Notes under the pieces: model-generated | What the model saw: the letters and a program-made list of their open reading frames with translations, nothing else | Told to the model about the DNA's origin: nothing | Databases searched by the model: none | Translations under genes and position numbers: made by a program | Assembly: GCA_024516155.1 (NCBI GenBank) | Contig: JAJJXM010000004.1 | Span: forward strand, 1,178,001-1,242,000 | Length of the DNA: 64,000 nucleotides | Direction of reading: 5' to 3' | Source of the DNA: Pyronema omphalodes | Lineage: Eukaryota; Ascomycota; Pezizomycetes; Pezizales; Pyronemataceae | In this document: positions 13,971 through 27,623 of the stretch, in pieces | How positions within the stretch are numbered: the first letter of the stretch is position 1 | How the letters are laid out: the number at the start of each line of letters is the position of its first letter

Positions 13971-13986
13971 AACCGCCATGGCGGTT
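13971..13986. repeat. Perfect 16-bp palindrome
   Basis: AACCGCCATGGCGGTT is fully self-complementary with no spacer. It could be a dimeric factor site, including a CGG-type Zn2Cys6 half-site pair in everted or inverted arrangement, or chance. Confidence 0.5.
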
Positions 13987-16900
13987 GGTGGGCTGTGGAC
14001 GATGGTGCCATACACACTCTTCAATCCGCAAAGCCACGCAGAATACTGTAAAGCAAAGCAGAGCTATGGTTATTCAGGCAGTTATGCCCAGCTCGTGGCT
14101 TTTTCGTCTGTGCCCTCCAGGCGCCGTTAATCTCGCACTTATAACGGTTTGAGTGTGTAATTCGCACATGGCGTTCCGTAGCGACGTTATAGCATACGAA
14201 AACTACGAAGTTAATGAGGAAGTTAAACGAAAGTGCATAACCTTAATCTATCCTTCATCAATTTTCCCATCTTGATCATATCTTAAAGTCGATATCTCCG
14301 TAAGTATGTACATAGCTATCACCAAAGTCTCCATGGCGGGAAGACTTTACCCTCGCCGCCGCTGATGAGCGGTTGTGCTGGGGTATCGTGGCGCGGAAGC
14401 GTTTGTTCCGGTGAGAGCTGGCCGCGTTGACGCCCTCGATCATTCGCCGTGGTTCGATGCCCTCGTCAATCCTGGTGGGGTGCAAGAAATCTGGTACATT
14501 CCTGTACTTACAGGCTTCCCCATGATTCACAATCCCGCCCCCGCCACATCCCATCCCTCGAATCTCCCTCTAGAGCATGTATGTACTCTACTCTTATCTT
14601 AGATCTCGATTCTGACCGCTTGTTGATTCTCGAACCATCATCTCCTTGATGCACTGCATTTTGCCCCCCGTAAACAAGTTTCTTTCTAGCTTTGATATCG
14701 AGTTTTGATTCGTTGATGGCTGTGAGTAGTGGACCCGCATCAACCTGCTTCACAGGAACAGTCGACGTCCCAGAGCCTCAAGACTTCTAGACCTCCGTGA
14801 CTGATGTTAGGTACATTAGCTTGATTGAGTAGCGTATGTTTCAGTTGTGCTCTATGGGACGAATCAGAGCGGTTGAAATTTCGCAGTTTGGAGCTATCAA
14901 TTATAAGTTAGTTCATGCTGACATACTTTAACTGGATATAGTTTAGCTTTGAAGGTTGGGGTTCTGGAGCTAACTGAATAAACCTCCTAGAGATCCCGTT
15001 ACTAAAGCCTTAACTGACCACATTTTTCAACTCTGGGTACCAAACCAATTTGGGGTATTTAACACGGTTTAGCAGTGGGTTAACCGTGACGGAAACCAAG
15101 AAATAGCACAAAACAAGTGGCCGTCGGCGGAAGGAAGCTACGGTTGGTTGCAGCTATTTCTTTTTGGGGTTAGGGTCTTAAGTGGATGCGATGACGGAAG
15201 TTGTTCCAGGAGCAACACTCAGCAGCAGCACCAGGAGGAGTGCACGGACTATGAGGGCTTAGAGGGTACCGGAAGCTGTTGTACCGCGCGGAGCACGGCG
15301 CACGGAAAGCTATCACGACATCGCCCTTCTCCTTCTTAAGATCTTGGTCTGGAGCTTTACAACATGTTGTATAAATCGTTTTATTTGCTGTGTTTTATAA
15401 CTTTCGTCGGTATCGCCGTGAATGCATATGGAAATCACGATGCAAAAATGTAACATCGAGGTCAAATTTCAAGATCCCGAGTTTCTGTGACAAACCCTGA
15501 CGTCTTCAATTACATGCCATAGCTCTCCCTGCCCGATTTGTTACGAAACCAAGAATAAAGATACCTTGCTGGGAAGCTATGTATGAAGGGGGATCCACAT
15601 CGTAGTTTCGTAGCTTCAGTTTGCAAAAGGAAGGACCCACCATCGACCCGCAATCCAGGAAACGCACAAGTTAGAAGACTTCGAAGCTGCAAACTATGAA
15701 TCCCATGCGATACAGTGGGGGCCCGCTGGTCCTTATTAACGCGTTTAAAGATATATTAAGGTCTCAGCAGCAACTGCCTGAATTTCTTTTTCGGTACGAT
15801 ATTCTGCCATCTGGTTAATTTCCTGGTATTCCCAGGCGTCTACAGAAAGTGGCTAAAAATGAATGCTCTAAAGGTTTTTAAGGGTGTTTAATCGACTGAC
15901 CCACGACGGCGATTGCGCACACAAAACACAATCCCAGCAGTCGCAGGTGACCTGCGAAGAAACTTACCGGTGAAAACGAGGTGTTTTTTTTATGCCTGCG
16001 CTGCTTTAATTCAATGCCCTTGTAGATACATACCATTTTGTTATGTTTTCTCGTTACATCTGTTACGTGCTGCCCGAAACCATGTGGTTGACATTCATCC
16101 GAAACTCCAACCTGGACACTCCAAAGAGAAGAAGCAATTATGGGACACCAGGGCATCATCAGGTGCTCATGGGTCTCATGGCAGCTCCCGGTAAGGTATC
16201 AATAACGTGCGTGAGAATTGACCCCTTTTATACACCATCAACATAAAGAAGGGATGAAAGACGTTGTCGGCTGACAACCGAGTGATTTTGTCGTAGAATT
16301 TTTGAAGAATCGAGTTAGCTTCGCCGAACAAAAAGCAGTGATGGTGAGATTCCATGATCGGACAAGCTACCATTTCCGTCTGTTTTCGTTCACAAGCGAT
16401 CAACCTGAGCACAAGCATGAGCACCAGCCCCAATATGAGCTACCCCGCGATATAAACTGATTTTCGGTCTTCGTCTCCATCCCTCGACCATCTCGCCAGC
16501 TAGAGCATATGTAACTCTAGTGATGAAAATCTCTACCGCTGGGTGATATCAAAAGTTTTTTTTCCCTTTTCCTTTTTTTTTTTTTTCGCCCCAACTCTTA
16601 GGAGCTCTCGGCATGCAGCAAGTAAAAGTCAGACGAAGCGCAGACGAATTTACCCCAGGCTCCGAAGGTCGAAGCACAACCGCCAAGTTGCCGCTCGGTA
16701 GTACCCGAGGTCTGCTTGCACATCCCCCTCATTTTTGCTTGTGGCTCCTACGACAAGACTTCCTTCCCGTCCCGATGTCTCCCGCCGTCTTGTCTTGCCT
16801 CCGCCTTGAATTTTTGTTTCGCTGAAGAACAGCTAAAGAGGCGCAAGCAAGTAACACCCATCGGGGAGAAATGCGGAACCCGACTGCTTGGCACACTTTG

Positions 16901-18170
16901 GCATCTTTGTGGGCTATTCCGTTTATACTCTGGTTTTCAGACTTGTGGTAGTTCGGGAATAGTCAATGTTTTAGAAGGTTAGTCTGAATTCAAAACCTGG
17001 GGTAGCTTGGCGGCTTAACTAAGTTCCCTTTGGTGGTTAGACTCTAACCCGAGATGGGGGAAAATGCCAAGATATGGAAACACCGCCGCATGCTAAAGAG
17101 AGGAGACAACGTGTACACCGCTTTCCCTGAAGTTTGCTTCACGTTCATCAAAGCTTCATCAAAGTAACTTTATGTAGACTAAATCCTTCATTTTTCTCGA
17201 CGGTTTCACGCCGCTTCTCATCATCCAGATTTTGCAACGCCCTTGTAACCCGATCCACAAGGTTTCGCAGACGGCGTTCGTTGGTTCCGTAAGTGGTACA
17301 TTTTCGCTAGTTTATAACCATGACAGTTTCTTGGTATCGGGATGTTTAGTCTGATGAGTTAAAGGAAAAAAAATCAAGATGATCAGCATGAACGACGTAT
17401 CTATCCCCAGATATCGGAAGCCGGACATGCTTTTATCCTTGGAGGTTCCGTGTGACATGTTGCGGGGTACGGGGTACGGGGTGCCGCCGTCAGCTTCTCC
17501 AGTTTATGCCGTCAGCTCTTGGAACTTTCCGCTCGGTCTGGCATCCCACCCACCCCCAAACCCGGCCCGATGTTTACTCCCAAAGAAGCGAGGATAGGAA
17601 AGATAAAATGCCATGCCTCTCGACTGTCCTTGACAAGCCTTCGCATAAAAGCCTCCCGAATTTCTGGGCAACAAAGCCAAGAGTTTTCGGCGGGGTGCGG
17701 ACCGTTGGGATCTGGTGAGTCCTTGGTGAAAGCCCCGATGAATTCCCCTTAAGGTAAAGAGCTCGGCGTTAAGATATCTCCAGGGTATCTGGCCCTCCAT
17801 AGATCTCTTTATATTAGATTTTTACATCGTTATCAAAGATATAGTAAGCGTTATTCTATTATGCATCTAAAAAAAATTGCTCATGAGCATTATGCTTGTT
17901 CTTCAAAGTTGGAAAAAAAGATGGTTCCATCATCGAGGAACGCTTGAGACGTTCTTGCGGAAACACCAACCATGATCGACCGCCATTTTGAGCCGAATTA
18001 TGGAGCGCTTGGACTTCCTCCCAAGCTTCCCCCGGGTTTGCGGCCCCAGACGGCTTTGAAGTGGTACAGAAATCGGTCCGCGTACATACGAGCCATAGGT
18101 TTCGGCTTGTAAAGACCAAATTTTAGAGAACCTTGGGGACAAAGACACCGGCTTGTACGCTTACTGAGTG

Positions 18171-18322
18171 AAAACTGGGGAAAGACTTGTCACGGGCCGC
18201 CAAAGGCCGGGCAGTCCGTTGAATTGGCAATTTTGGGTGGCAAAAACTGGGGAAAACTGAGTCAAGTCAGTCCAGAAGTCTCGAGGCTTGTCACGATCCG
18301 TCAAAGGCCGTCGAATTGGCGG
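18171..18322 (+). repeat. Two-copy degenerate direct repeat
   Basis: Three blocks recur in the same order. They are AAAACTGGGGAAA (18171 and 18244), CTTGTCACG followed by CC and CAAAGGCCG (about 18186 and 18287), and GAATTGGC (about 18221 and 18313). The spacing between blocks differs because of indels. Copies of CAGTCCGT continue to about 18380. The unit is not recognised. Confidence 0.6.
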
Positions 18323-20161
18323 TGATCAGGCACGCATACATAAGCTTGATACAGTCCGTCACAAATCATCACAGTCCGTCTCAAATTTACGTAGTCTATG
18401 AACAGTCATCTGCTCGGGGGTGCATGTCATACACTATCACGCGAAAATACACCGGCGGTAAAGTGCTGACTCTGCCTCATGCCCAGCCGGTTAAATTCTT
18501 ATCAAAAAAACCCATCACGCCCCGAGGAGATGTGGAAAGTTACCATGTAAGGAATACCATAACAGTCTACTCGCCTGAAAATAACGGATCCCCTTGGAAG
18601 TTCTGGGCACTCGTTAATTCCGCTTACCATCTCTAATTTCATACTTAGTTCATCTGTTAGAATTTTGTCTTGGACACTTCACCACTTCTTCATTTTACAG
18701 TTTTGACGTACTAGCGGATCCAGAATTCGAAATCGCCGTTTGAGATGCCCTCCCGCAGACTCCTCAATTTCGCCAACGAAAGTTACGAAAAAAAAGTCTC
18801 GTCCGCGTCATCATTTATCCAGGCCGCCCTGACCTTGATCACAGTAGCGAATCAGAGTCATCAAAGAGGGTGAAAGGAGAAAGCTGCTAAAGCGGGCTCG
18901 CTATTACTTTACCCCGCCTCTGCCGAACTATGTCTACCGTCTCCAGACTCTGCATATCGGGCCTCTCGCTTCCGTTCCTACGCCGAGTGAGCGAAGTAAC
19001 GAAGGAACGGAGGAAACGACAGTACGATAGTACGATGCTCTGGATCTGTGGATGTGGATAAGGTGCTGTATGCCCGGGGTCGCCGTCACTAAGTAATTGT
19101 ATGTAACCATAGGCCATTTCACCTAAACAGCCACTTTGAGCATCTGAGACAGCGAAAAGACCAGGTAATAGCGTACATAGGCCCGGAGCAGCCTCGAAGA
19201 AAAAATGATATGTAGCCAAGAGGCACTCCTACTATTTCCTACATATGCAGGTTCAAAGCGTGTATACATCACGTGTAGCAACGAAAGTAGTCAACTAATC
19301 ACATCCAAGCTCCTACTTTAGAAATTAGAGTATATTAATGGCTGTAAATACCCTGATTTAGGAATACTAAGTCTTCTATAATTACCCGATTGGGTACATA
19401 CGTTATTAATCGGGTCATTTCGGAAGAGAATCTACAGTTGCAATGGAAACCCTTGGCATAAAGATTCATCATCCATAACAAATTTTGATTTTACTCTGTA
19501 TAATACAGGCATACAAAAATCACTGTTTAAATACTGCTCTATATATCCTTGAACAAATCAATATCTCCAGTTTCAGCTGGCGACTCTGCATAAGTATACA
19601 GCAGTAACCATGGCGTAGTCCAGTGGTCCAGTGGCTCAGTGGCGAATCAACTACTGTAAGAGCTCGATAACTCTATCTCCGTAGGGATACAACTTGCGAA
19701 TTGCGGAGTGCAGTCTGTGGAGTGCAGCCTGCGTCGTGGTGCTGTGAAGTAGTGCTGTATAATCGACTGTACATAGATACATAGGTAGTTGATCGGATCA
19801 CAGTGTCGATATCTATGGATCCATGGTATGTATAGTAAGGGGCATCGTGCACAGCCCATCGGAACCCCCTCGCCTGAATAATAACCGATGGATATCGCCT
19901 CGTTATCGCATTTTGCAAAAATCTCTGGGCGAGAATCACTACTGTACATAGGTATGTACGTATGCACATAATTCTTGATTGGTACTGTTGTGCTGTTTCT
20001 ATATGTGCGGATTGTATGGGGTAAGCCGTTAGACTCAACGTAGCCCCAACTCCCGAGTACCTAGCAACTCTGATGTAAGCGCCACTAATAACAGGCATGA
20101 TAATAATCTTTTATTCTGCATATATATGAAACATTAATTATTACAATAGTCGTGATGTTAC

Positions 20162-20181
20162 TATTATTATTATTATTATTA
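20162..20181 (+). repeat. ATT microsatellite
   Basis: About six or seven uninterrupted ATT trinucleotides lie in an AT-rich stretch. Confidence 0.85.
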
Positions 20182-20910
20182 AATTTTTTGAAGTTATTTA
20201 TTGCCACGCTTGTATCTAAGAAGGTATATATCAGACAAGAGTGTCGACCCTTGAAGCATTTCAAGTACTCTTCCATCACAAAGAGTGACTACTTATCTCG
20301 AGTACCTCACCGGGTATACCATCATGCAAACGCCACTATCACAGCGCGAATTAATTTTGGGTCATTTAGTCAGCCTGGCAGAGAACAGGTTTTTGCGGGT
20401 TTTCAAAAACGATGAAGTAGGATGATGCGGATCAAAATCTAGATCTGTACATATCCAATTGTGGCTTCCAGGCTTCCGGGTTTCCGTATGTATGGTGCAT
20501 ATCTACTTTTTAAAACCGTTGAGCTACGCCGGAACTCTTCCGTAGGATGATTTTTTCTAGCATTAATCAGGACTTATCTCTTTTTTTATCAGTGTTTCGG
20601 GCGCAACTCGAGAATTCTCATCGTTGAATAATAAAACAAGTGATAAATGATGAAGATAGCACTGAGGTTGTACATGACAAGCTCCAAGTTTGAGTTTTCC
20701 ATGCATCTTTTCGCGTGCGTAGGATGCCTTCGGTAACCTCTGCGCGTGTCAACCTCACCTTTCCGGAACTTACCATGGGCTAGGGTTCCCAAATCCCTGC
20801 ACCACCAAAAATTCTTCGCGAAAAGGTAAAAAAAAGTTCGAAGTGAAACGCGCGCGACAAAAAAGTGCCGTGCTCAGCTAACCTCCACCGCGCCGAAAAC
20901 GAAGCTCAAG

Positions 20911-23596
20911 ATGCCGACGAAACAGAAACGCGCCCGTCCCTCGGAGGAGGCCCCCAAAGCGAAACGTGCTAAGGTTCAGCTAAATGAATTGGCTTGGAAG
21001 GAGGTTGCTATGCCTGATAGGTTGGATGATGTGGAGGGTTTCTTTGGACTTGAGGAGGTCGATGATGTCGATATTGTTAATGAGGACGGAAAAATTGAGT
21101 TTCAGGTGCGTTGCTATATCCCTCATGGCTTTGCTACACTTGATCAGCGCCTGGGCGGACTTGGTCAAGCTGTGCTGAGTTACAGAATCACTCGGTCGAG
21201 TCACGAAGATGAAGATGGAGGGGTCTTCGAAGGCATAGAGCTAACAGTGGTGATAGTTGGTAGAGAAAGGAACCAAGAAAAAGACCGGAAAGACGAAAAA
21301 TCAGCAGAAGCAGAGCAAAACTAGCAAGAAAGCTAAGACTACGGAGCCTGCGCCTGAACCCGAGAGCGACAACGACACCGAGGAGGTGGAAGACGAAGAG
21401 TGGGAGGGTATTGAGGAAGCCGAGGTAGAGGACACCACGGAGAAAGCTACGGAGGAGAAGCCTGCAGTCATTGAGGCGAAGAAGGAGAAGCCTGCCAAGA
21501 AAGAAAAGGCAAAGAAGGAGAAGAAACAGAAGCCCGCAAAGAAAGAAAAGAAGCCTCAGAATCCCTTTGAGCTTTTAGACGACGGCGCAGAGGATGAGGA
21601 GGACGAGGATGGTATGCTACGGAACTTACTCGGGAGACTGAGTCTGGGACATCGTCCTGGACTTCGGCCCCGCTGCATCCTCAAATAATAGAAGAATATA
21701 ATGCTAATGTTGGGAAAACAGTCGACCTCCCTGGTTGGGATCACTTGAAACTACACCCCCGAACCCTTCGTGCTCTCGCAAAGATGAATTTCACCGCTCC
21801 TACCGTCATTCAAAGCAAAGCTATTCCTTATATTCTTTCTGGCCGGGATCTCATCGGAAAAGCTTCAACTGGATCTGGAAAGACTTTGGCGTTCGGAATT
21901 CCCTTATTGGAAGCTTTCTTGAAATCCAGTGCTGCTTCAGCGGAGGTTATCAACAACGCGGACGAGAAGAAGAAGAAGGAGAAACTTCCTTGGGCTTTAA
22001 TTCTCTCGCCTACGAGAGAGCTTGCTCACCAAATCAGAGACCATTTAGCCACGTTGACCCAGTTTGTTCCAGAGCTCAGGATGGCTACTGTAACTGGTGG
22101 ACTTTCGCTACAGAAGCAGACAAGACAGTTAGAACAGGGAGTGGATATTATTATTGCTACTCCTGGACGTCTTTGGGAGGTTGTTTCTGAGGGACAGGGA
22201 TGGATCGACAAGCTCAAGAGAGGGCTCAAGTTTTTGGTTGTCGATGAGGCAGATCGTTTGCTCCAGGCCGGCCACTACAAGGAAGTTGAAGAGCTTCTCA
22301 ATTTGCTTAACAGGAAGGCGGAAGAGTCGGAAGATGAAGATGAGGAGAGCGATGATGAGGATGCCGAGAACGTTGATGCGACAGAGTTCAAGAACAAAAA
22401 TAAGAAAAAGAAGAAGGTCCCTTTGCCATCTAGGCAGACCCTCGTTTTCTCCGCCACTTTCCACCAAAGACTACAACAGAAGCTTGCATCCAAGGGTAAC
22501 AAGAAGAAGTTCGCCGCCGACGGTCTTATGGACCAAAAGGAGAGCTTGGACTACTTGCTCAAAAAGCTCAACTTCCGGGAAGATTCTCCCAAGTTCGTCG
22601 ACGCTAATCCGGATGCACAGCTTGCCGACAAGCTGAAGGAGGGAATTATCGAGTGCGGTGCTATGGAGAAGGTGTGTTCATTTTTCCCTGGCCTTATTCA
22701 TTTTGGATAAATACTGAATTGTGACCCAGGATTTATACCTGTACTATTTGTTGCTGCGATACCCATGCAGGACTTTGGTTTTCACCAACTCCATTTCCTC
22801 AGTCAAGCGTCTAGCCCCCTTCTTGTCTGAGCTGCAGCTTCCCGCAAATCCTCTTCATTCCAACATGATCCAAAAGGCACGTCTCCGGAATTTGGAGCGG
22901 TTCTCCAATCCATCGAACCCCAATTCAATCTTAATTGCTACGGATGTTGCCGCACGTGGTCTTGATATCAAGGGTGTTGAAATGGTTATTCATTACCACC
23001 TTCCCAGAACAGCGGATATGTATGTGCACAGATCCGGAAGAACGGCTAGATCCGACGCACACGGTATTAGTGTTCTTCTGTGCGCTCCAGAGGAAGTTAT
23101 GGGTGTTAGACGCTTGGTGGGAAAGGTTCACGATGATGCTACAAAGAGCACGAGCCGCTACGCGATGAAGAGTTTCGGATGCGACCGAAAGCTAGTTGAT
23201 CGTCTAAAGAGGCGCGTGGATTTGGCCAAAAAGATTGCGGATAGTTCCGTCGAGAAAATGAAGAAGAGTAAGGAGGACGACTGGTTGAAGACTGCTGCAG
23301 ATGAGCTAGGTGTTGAATATGATAGTGAAGAGTTTGACTCGATGAAGGTTGGAAAGAAGGGTCAAAGGGGTAAGCAGAAGAGAGAAAAGGCTGCTAGTGC
23401 TACCAAGGATGATATGAACTCTTGGAAAATGGAGCTCAAGGCCTTGTTGAAGCAGAAGGTCAACAGTGGTTTCTCGGAGAGATACTTGACGAGTGGAAAC
23501 GTAAATATTGCTCAGGCATTGCTGGATGGAGAGCTGTCACACGAGCACATTATCGGTGTGGATAAGAAGAGGGCCATTGACGAATTTTCGTTTTAA
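20911..23596 (+). CDS. MAK5: DEAD-box ATP-dependent RNA helicase, MAK5/DDX24 family
   Basis: Four exons: 20911-21105, 21257-21611, 21722-22671 and 22730-23596; introns of 151, 110 and 58 nt; about 788 residues. The N-terminal 180 residues are Lys/Glu-rich and low in complexity. The helicase core begins at PGWDHLKLHPRTLRALAKM and contains all classic motifs: ASTGSGKT (Walker A, about 230-237), PTRELA, TPGRL, DEAD in VVDEADRLLQAG, SAT in VFSATF, then ATDVAARGLDI and HRSGRTARSD in the last exon. An acidic insert between DEAD and SAT is typical of Mak5. The C-terminal tail is lysine-rich. Mak5 acts in the nucleolus in 60S ribosomal subunit assembly. It is transcribed in the same direction as RPN2, 608 bp upstream. 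Confidence 0.93.
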
Positions 23597-24204
23597 TCTT
23601 TCTGTATCGGCGTTTTTGTACTTGTTAGAATTGATGTATTCCGTCAAATTAAGGTTTTTGCTTGGTGTGTTGTGTGATGTAAGCTAGCTACATAGGAGGT
23701 GGGGTTGAATGAAGCTTTTACCGAGCTGCTTCGAGCCGTATCCTGTTAACGGCCGTAGAATTCAGAACTCGGATAGCCGTTTTGCGATCAAATAAACACA
23801 CCCAATCCACCCCACAATCGCTGGCGACCCTTTATATAGCTTCCCTTATACTCCCCACAGCCGCCTAATTCTCATGCACCGTGACGTCCATTTTATGATT
23901 CCTGCGTCGCGTTGCTGTCGTACCCAACACGCGCACCCCGGCGTACTGAAATATACGCACTGCCCCACATCCCAGCATGACCTCAACTCGCAGAGCCGCC
24001 TTGCTTGGTTAGGCCAAACAGAAGCAACTTTGGAGCACCTCACGAACACCATCCATCCTTCAACCATCATTTCCATCAACCCAAAGTCCGCCACTCCATC
24101 CAGATATCCTCGGAATTGACATTCCCTCAACAAGTCAACGCCCCCCATTTCATACCTAGAACCTTTCGTCGACTCCGGAGTCAGTCACTATACCAGCTGC
24201 AACC

Positions 24205-27200
24205 ATGCCCGGGTTGACTTCCGCCGCCGGACTTATTGGTCTCCTCGACGAGCCGGACACCGATCTCAGAAACTATGCTCTTCAGCAGCTAAACGTTTAC
24301 GTCCATCAGTTCTGGCCCGAGATTGCAGATGAGGTCTCAAAAATGTGAGGAACCTTCGTTGCTTAGCTCACCCCACCAATGACGTTGGTCACCTTCGAAC
24401 CACCACCTACAAGACCATTGTGAATATAGTGCTTGGCATCGAAGGATATCTTTATGAAGCTTTAGAAGGGAAGCTAATTGCTTGTGGTATATAGTGAGGC
24501 CATTTACGAAGATGAGTCCTTTAAGCAAAGAAAGCTTGCCGCGCTGGTAGTTTCGAAAGTTTATTACCACCTCGGCGAGTATGATGATTCGATGATGTTT
24601 GCTTTGGGCGCCGGCGAACTTTTCAACATCACCGCAAAAGAGGAATATGTTGACACAATAATCTGTTAGAGTTACCTCACTACTTATATGACGTAGCTAA
24701 CAGCTGGGATAGCTAAGTGCATTGATGAATATATTGCGGTAACATCGTACAACTACAACTTAGAACACAACCAGGAGCCCGGAAGCGAGCCACAAGAACC
24801 CAAAGTCATTGATAGTAGATTACAGGACATCGTCGAGCGGATGTTCCGAAAATGTTACGAAGAGGAGGACTACAAACCAGCAATCGGAATAGCTATCGAG
24901 GCCAAGCGACTAGACGTTGTTGAGGAGGGAATCAAGTTGGCTGGCTCACGACACCAGAAGCTTGTAGCAGCAGGAGACACTCGGGAGACGGATATGGCAG
25001 TTGAGCTCATGGAGTACGTGTTGGATATTGCTATGGTCGAGGTTGAGGAGATTAGCCTGAGAGAAAGCGTAGGTATCCGAGCTTGGATTACGGAGGTGCG
25101 CTAACATAGCTATAGCTTCTACGTATGCTTGTCAACCTCTTCACCTCGCTCTCCACCCCCGATTACTTCTCCATCAGCAAATGCGTTATTCACCTGAATG
25201 ACACACAGTTGGCGGCAAAGATGCTGAAAGATTTGATCAGCAACGGCGATTCACGGTCATTACTCGTTGCATACCAGATTGCTTTCGACTTGGATAGCTC
25301 GGCAACACAGAAGTTTTTAAGGAAGGTTATTGATGAAATAATGGGTAAGAAGGAAGGTGCTGAGGAAGAGGGCTCATCAACTGTGGAGGACAACAAAACT
25401 GCCACTGCCGGCGACGAGGACCCGGTTAAGAAACACCTTGAGGCTGTCTGCACAATCCTTCGCGGAACTAAGAGCATCGAGCTTTCGCTCGAGTTTTTGT
25501 TCCGTAACAACAGAACTGATATGCAGATTCTCAACAAGATCAAGGATTCATTAGAAGCTCGGACGTCCATTTTCCACACTGCCCTTACCTTCGCCAATGC
25601 TTTCATGCACTCAGGTACCATGGTGGACAAGTTTTTCCGTGACAACCTGGACTGGCTCAGCAAGGCGGTTAACTGGTCAAAGTTCACTGCTACTGCTGCT
25701 TTGGGAGTTATCCACAAGGGTAACTTGAGCCAGGGAATGAAGCTCTTGCAGCCATACCTTCCCCAGGAGGGCGTTACCACCGGATCACCGTACTCTCAGG
25801 GAGGAAGTTTATACGGATTGGGTTTAATCTATGCTAACCACGGCACTGATGTTCTCGACTTCCTCCGCAATCAGTTCAACGCTACACAGGATGAGATTGT
25901 TCAGCACGGAGGAGCTCTCGGTCTCGGTGTTGCAGCAATGGCCACTGGAAGATCTGATTTGTACGAGGAGTTGAAAGCTGTTCTCTGGAGCGACTCAGCT
26001 GTTGCCGGAGAGGCTGTTGGTTTGGGAATGGGACTTATCATGTTGGGTACTGGAAACCAGACCGCTCTGGAGGATATGACCTCTTACGCTCGTGAGACTC
26101 AGCACGAGAAGATCATCCGCGGTCTTGCCATTGGTATGGCCTTGATCATGTTCGGAAAGCAGGAAGCTGCCGACGAGCTCATCAAGACCCTTCTTGACGA
26201 CCAGGATCCCATCCTCCGTTACGGTGGTATTATGACTATCGCTATGGCATACTGTGGAACTGGTAGCAACAAGGCTATCCGTAAGCTTCTGCACGTCGCT
26301 GTTAGCGATGTCAACGACGATGTTCGCCGTGTTGCCGTCATGTCCTTGGGTTTCATTCTCTTCCGCAAGCCAAGCGCTGTACCTCGTATGGTCGAACTTT
26401 TGTCCGAGTCTTACAACCCCCACGTTCGTTATGGAGCCGCCATGGCTCTCGGTATCGCATGTGCCGGAACTGGACTTGATGAGGCAATTGACCTCTTGGA
26501 GCCCATGATGAAGGACCCTGCAGACTTTGTCCGCCAGGGTGCTCTCATCTCCATGGCCATGATCCTCATCCAGCAGAACGAGCAGATGAAGCCCAAGGTT
26601 GCGCAGATCCGCAAAGCCATCGAGAGCACCATGGGAGACAAGCACGAGGACGCCATGGCCAAGTTTGGTGCCGCCCTTGCTCTCGGAATCATTGACGCTG
26701 GTGGACGTAACGTTACCATTGATCTTCAGACCCCCACTGGTAGCTTGAACGTTCCTGCCATCGTTGGTATGGCTGTCTTCACTCAGTACTGGTACTGGTT
26801 CCCTCTTACTCACTTCCTTACTCTCGCCTTCACCCCCACTGGACTCATCGGTCTTGACGAGAATCTCAACATTCCCGACTTCAAGTTCTGGTCCAACACT
26901 AGACCGTCCCTCTTCGACTACCCTCCCAAGGTTGAGGAGGTTACCGAGAAGAAGGTTGAGGAGTTTGCAACTGCTGTCTTGTCTACCACCATTAAGGCAC
27001 AACAGCGTGCTAAGCGTGCCGAGAAGGAGAAGGCTACCAAGGAGGCTGAGAAGAGCGGCGACTTGATGGACATTGAGCCCACCACCCCCGCTACACCTGC
27101 GCCAGCGGCAACAGAAAAGATGGATGTTGACGAGGAGAAGGATGACAAGAAGGAGGGTGAGGAGGAAAAGAAGGAAGGAGAGGCTGACAAGAAGAAGCGT

Positions 27201-27623
27201 GTGGAGAAGGAGAAGGTTGGTTATGAGGTCAGCAACATGTCCAGAGTCCTACCGGATCAGTTGAAGTACATCAGCTTCTTGGAGGACGGAAGATATGAGC
27301 CCGTGAAGAAGGTATGTTTTGGCTCTTAATTTTTGTGATGGCTCTCATGCTAACTATCTAAACAGCCAAGCAGTGGAATCTTGCTCTTGCTTGACCGTAA
27401 GCCCGAGGAGGAGGTCAAGCTTTTGGAGATCAAGAGCCGCAAGCCCGCGACTACAACAGCAGCTGCACCGGTCGCTGGTGCTGCCCCTGTAGCAGCTGCT
27501 GCAGCAGCGGAGGTTGGCGGTGCTGAGGCAGCCGTTGGCGTACTGACTCTAGAAGACGATGATGGAACTGATGACGCACCATTGCCAGATCCTTTTGAGT
27601 ACGTTACTGATAGCGAAGATTAG
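24205..27623 (+). CDS. RPN2: 26S proteasome regulatory (base) subunit RPN2/PSMD1
   Basis: Five exons: 24205-24344, 24495-24664, 24713-25068, 25116-27311 and 27366-27623; introns of 150, 48, 47 and 54 nt; about 1039 residues, the usual size. The protein starts with the family N-terminus (MPGLTSAAGLIGLLDE). The large exon 4 holds the proteasome/cyclosome helical repeats, with recurring Gly/Ala-rich units such as GGALGLGVAAMATG, EAVGLGMGLIMLGTG and YGAAMALGIACAGTG. A charged Lys/Glu-rich linker follows (about residues 890-950), then the conserved VSNMSRVLPDQLKYISF segment. The C-terminus ends in DPFEYVTDSED, matching the acidic PFEY tail that docks the ubiquitin receptor Rpn13. Rpn2 is a scaffold of the 19S base. 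The first three introns split a short 5' coding part. Confidence 0.96.

Larger units (their letters stand above)
9610..20910. other. 11.3-kb interval without a convincing gene
   Basis: Open frames here are short, often overlap on both strands and show no domain or family motif. The interval contains a GGA-rich purine tract (12737-12900), a perfect 16-bp palindrome (13971-13986), T-rich runs near 16558-16585, tandem GGGGTAC units near 17464-17480, a degenerate repeat (18171-18322) and an ATT microsatellite (about 20162-20181). It could hold non-coding transcripts, long promoters of facB and MAK5, or decayed repeats. Confidence 0.6.

Noticed and set aside
13665..14024. 119-codon minus-strand ORF
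   Set aside because: Not recognised, no splice partners, and overlapped by another frame; not enough to call a gene.
17351..17372. Hammerhead-like core CTGATGA...GAAA
   Set aside because: The bases between the two core motifs cannot form stem II, and no flanking stems I or III were found. The same applies to similar strings near 13167 and 14363.
25995..27002. 335-codon open frame on the minus strand
   Set aside because: It lies fully antisense to the RPN2 repeat exon, where codon bias and low stop density on the opposite strand create long shadow frames. It has no start context or domain.
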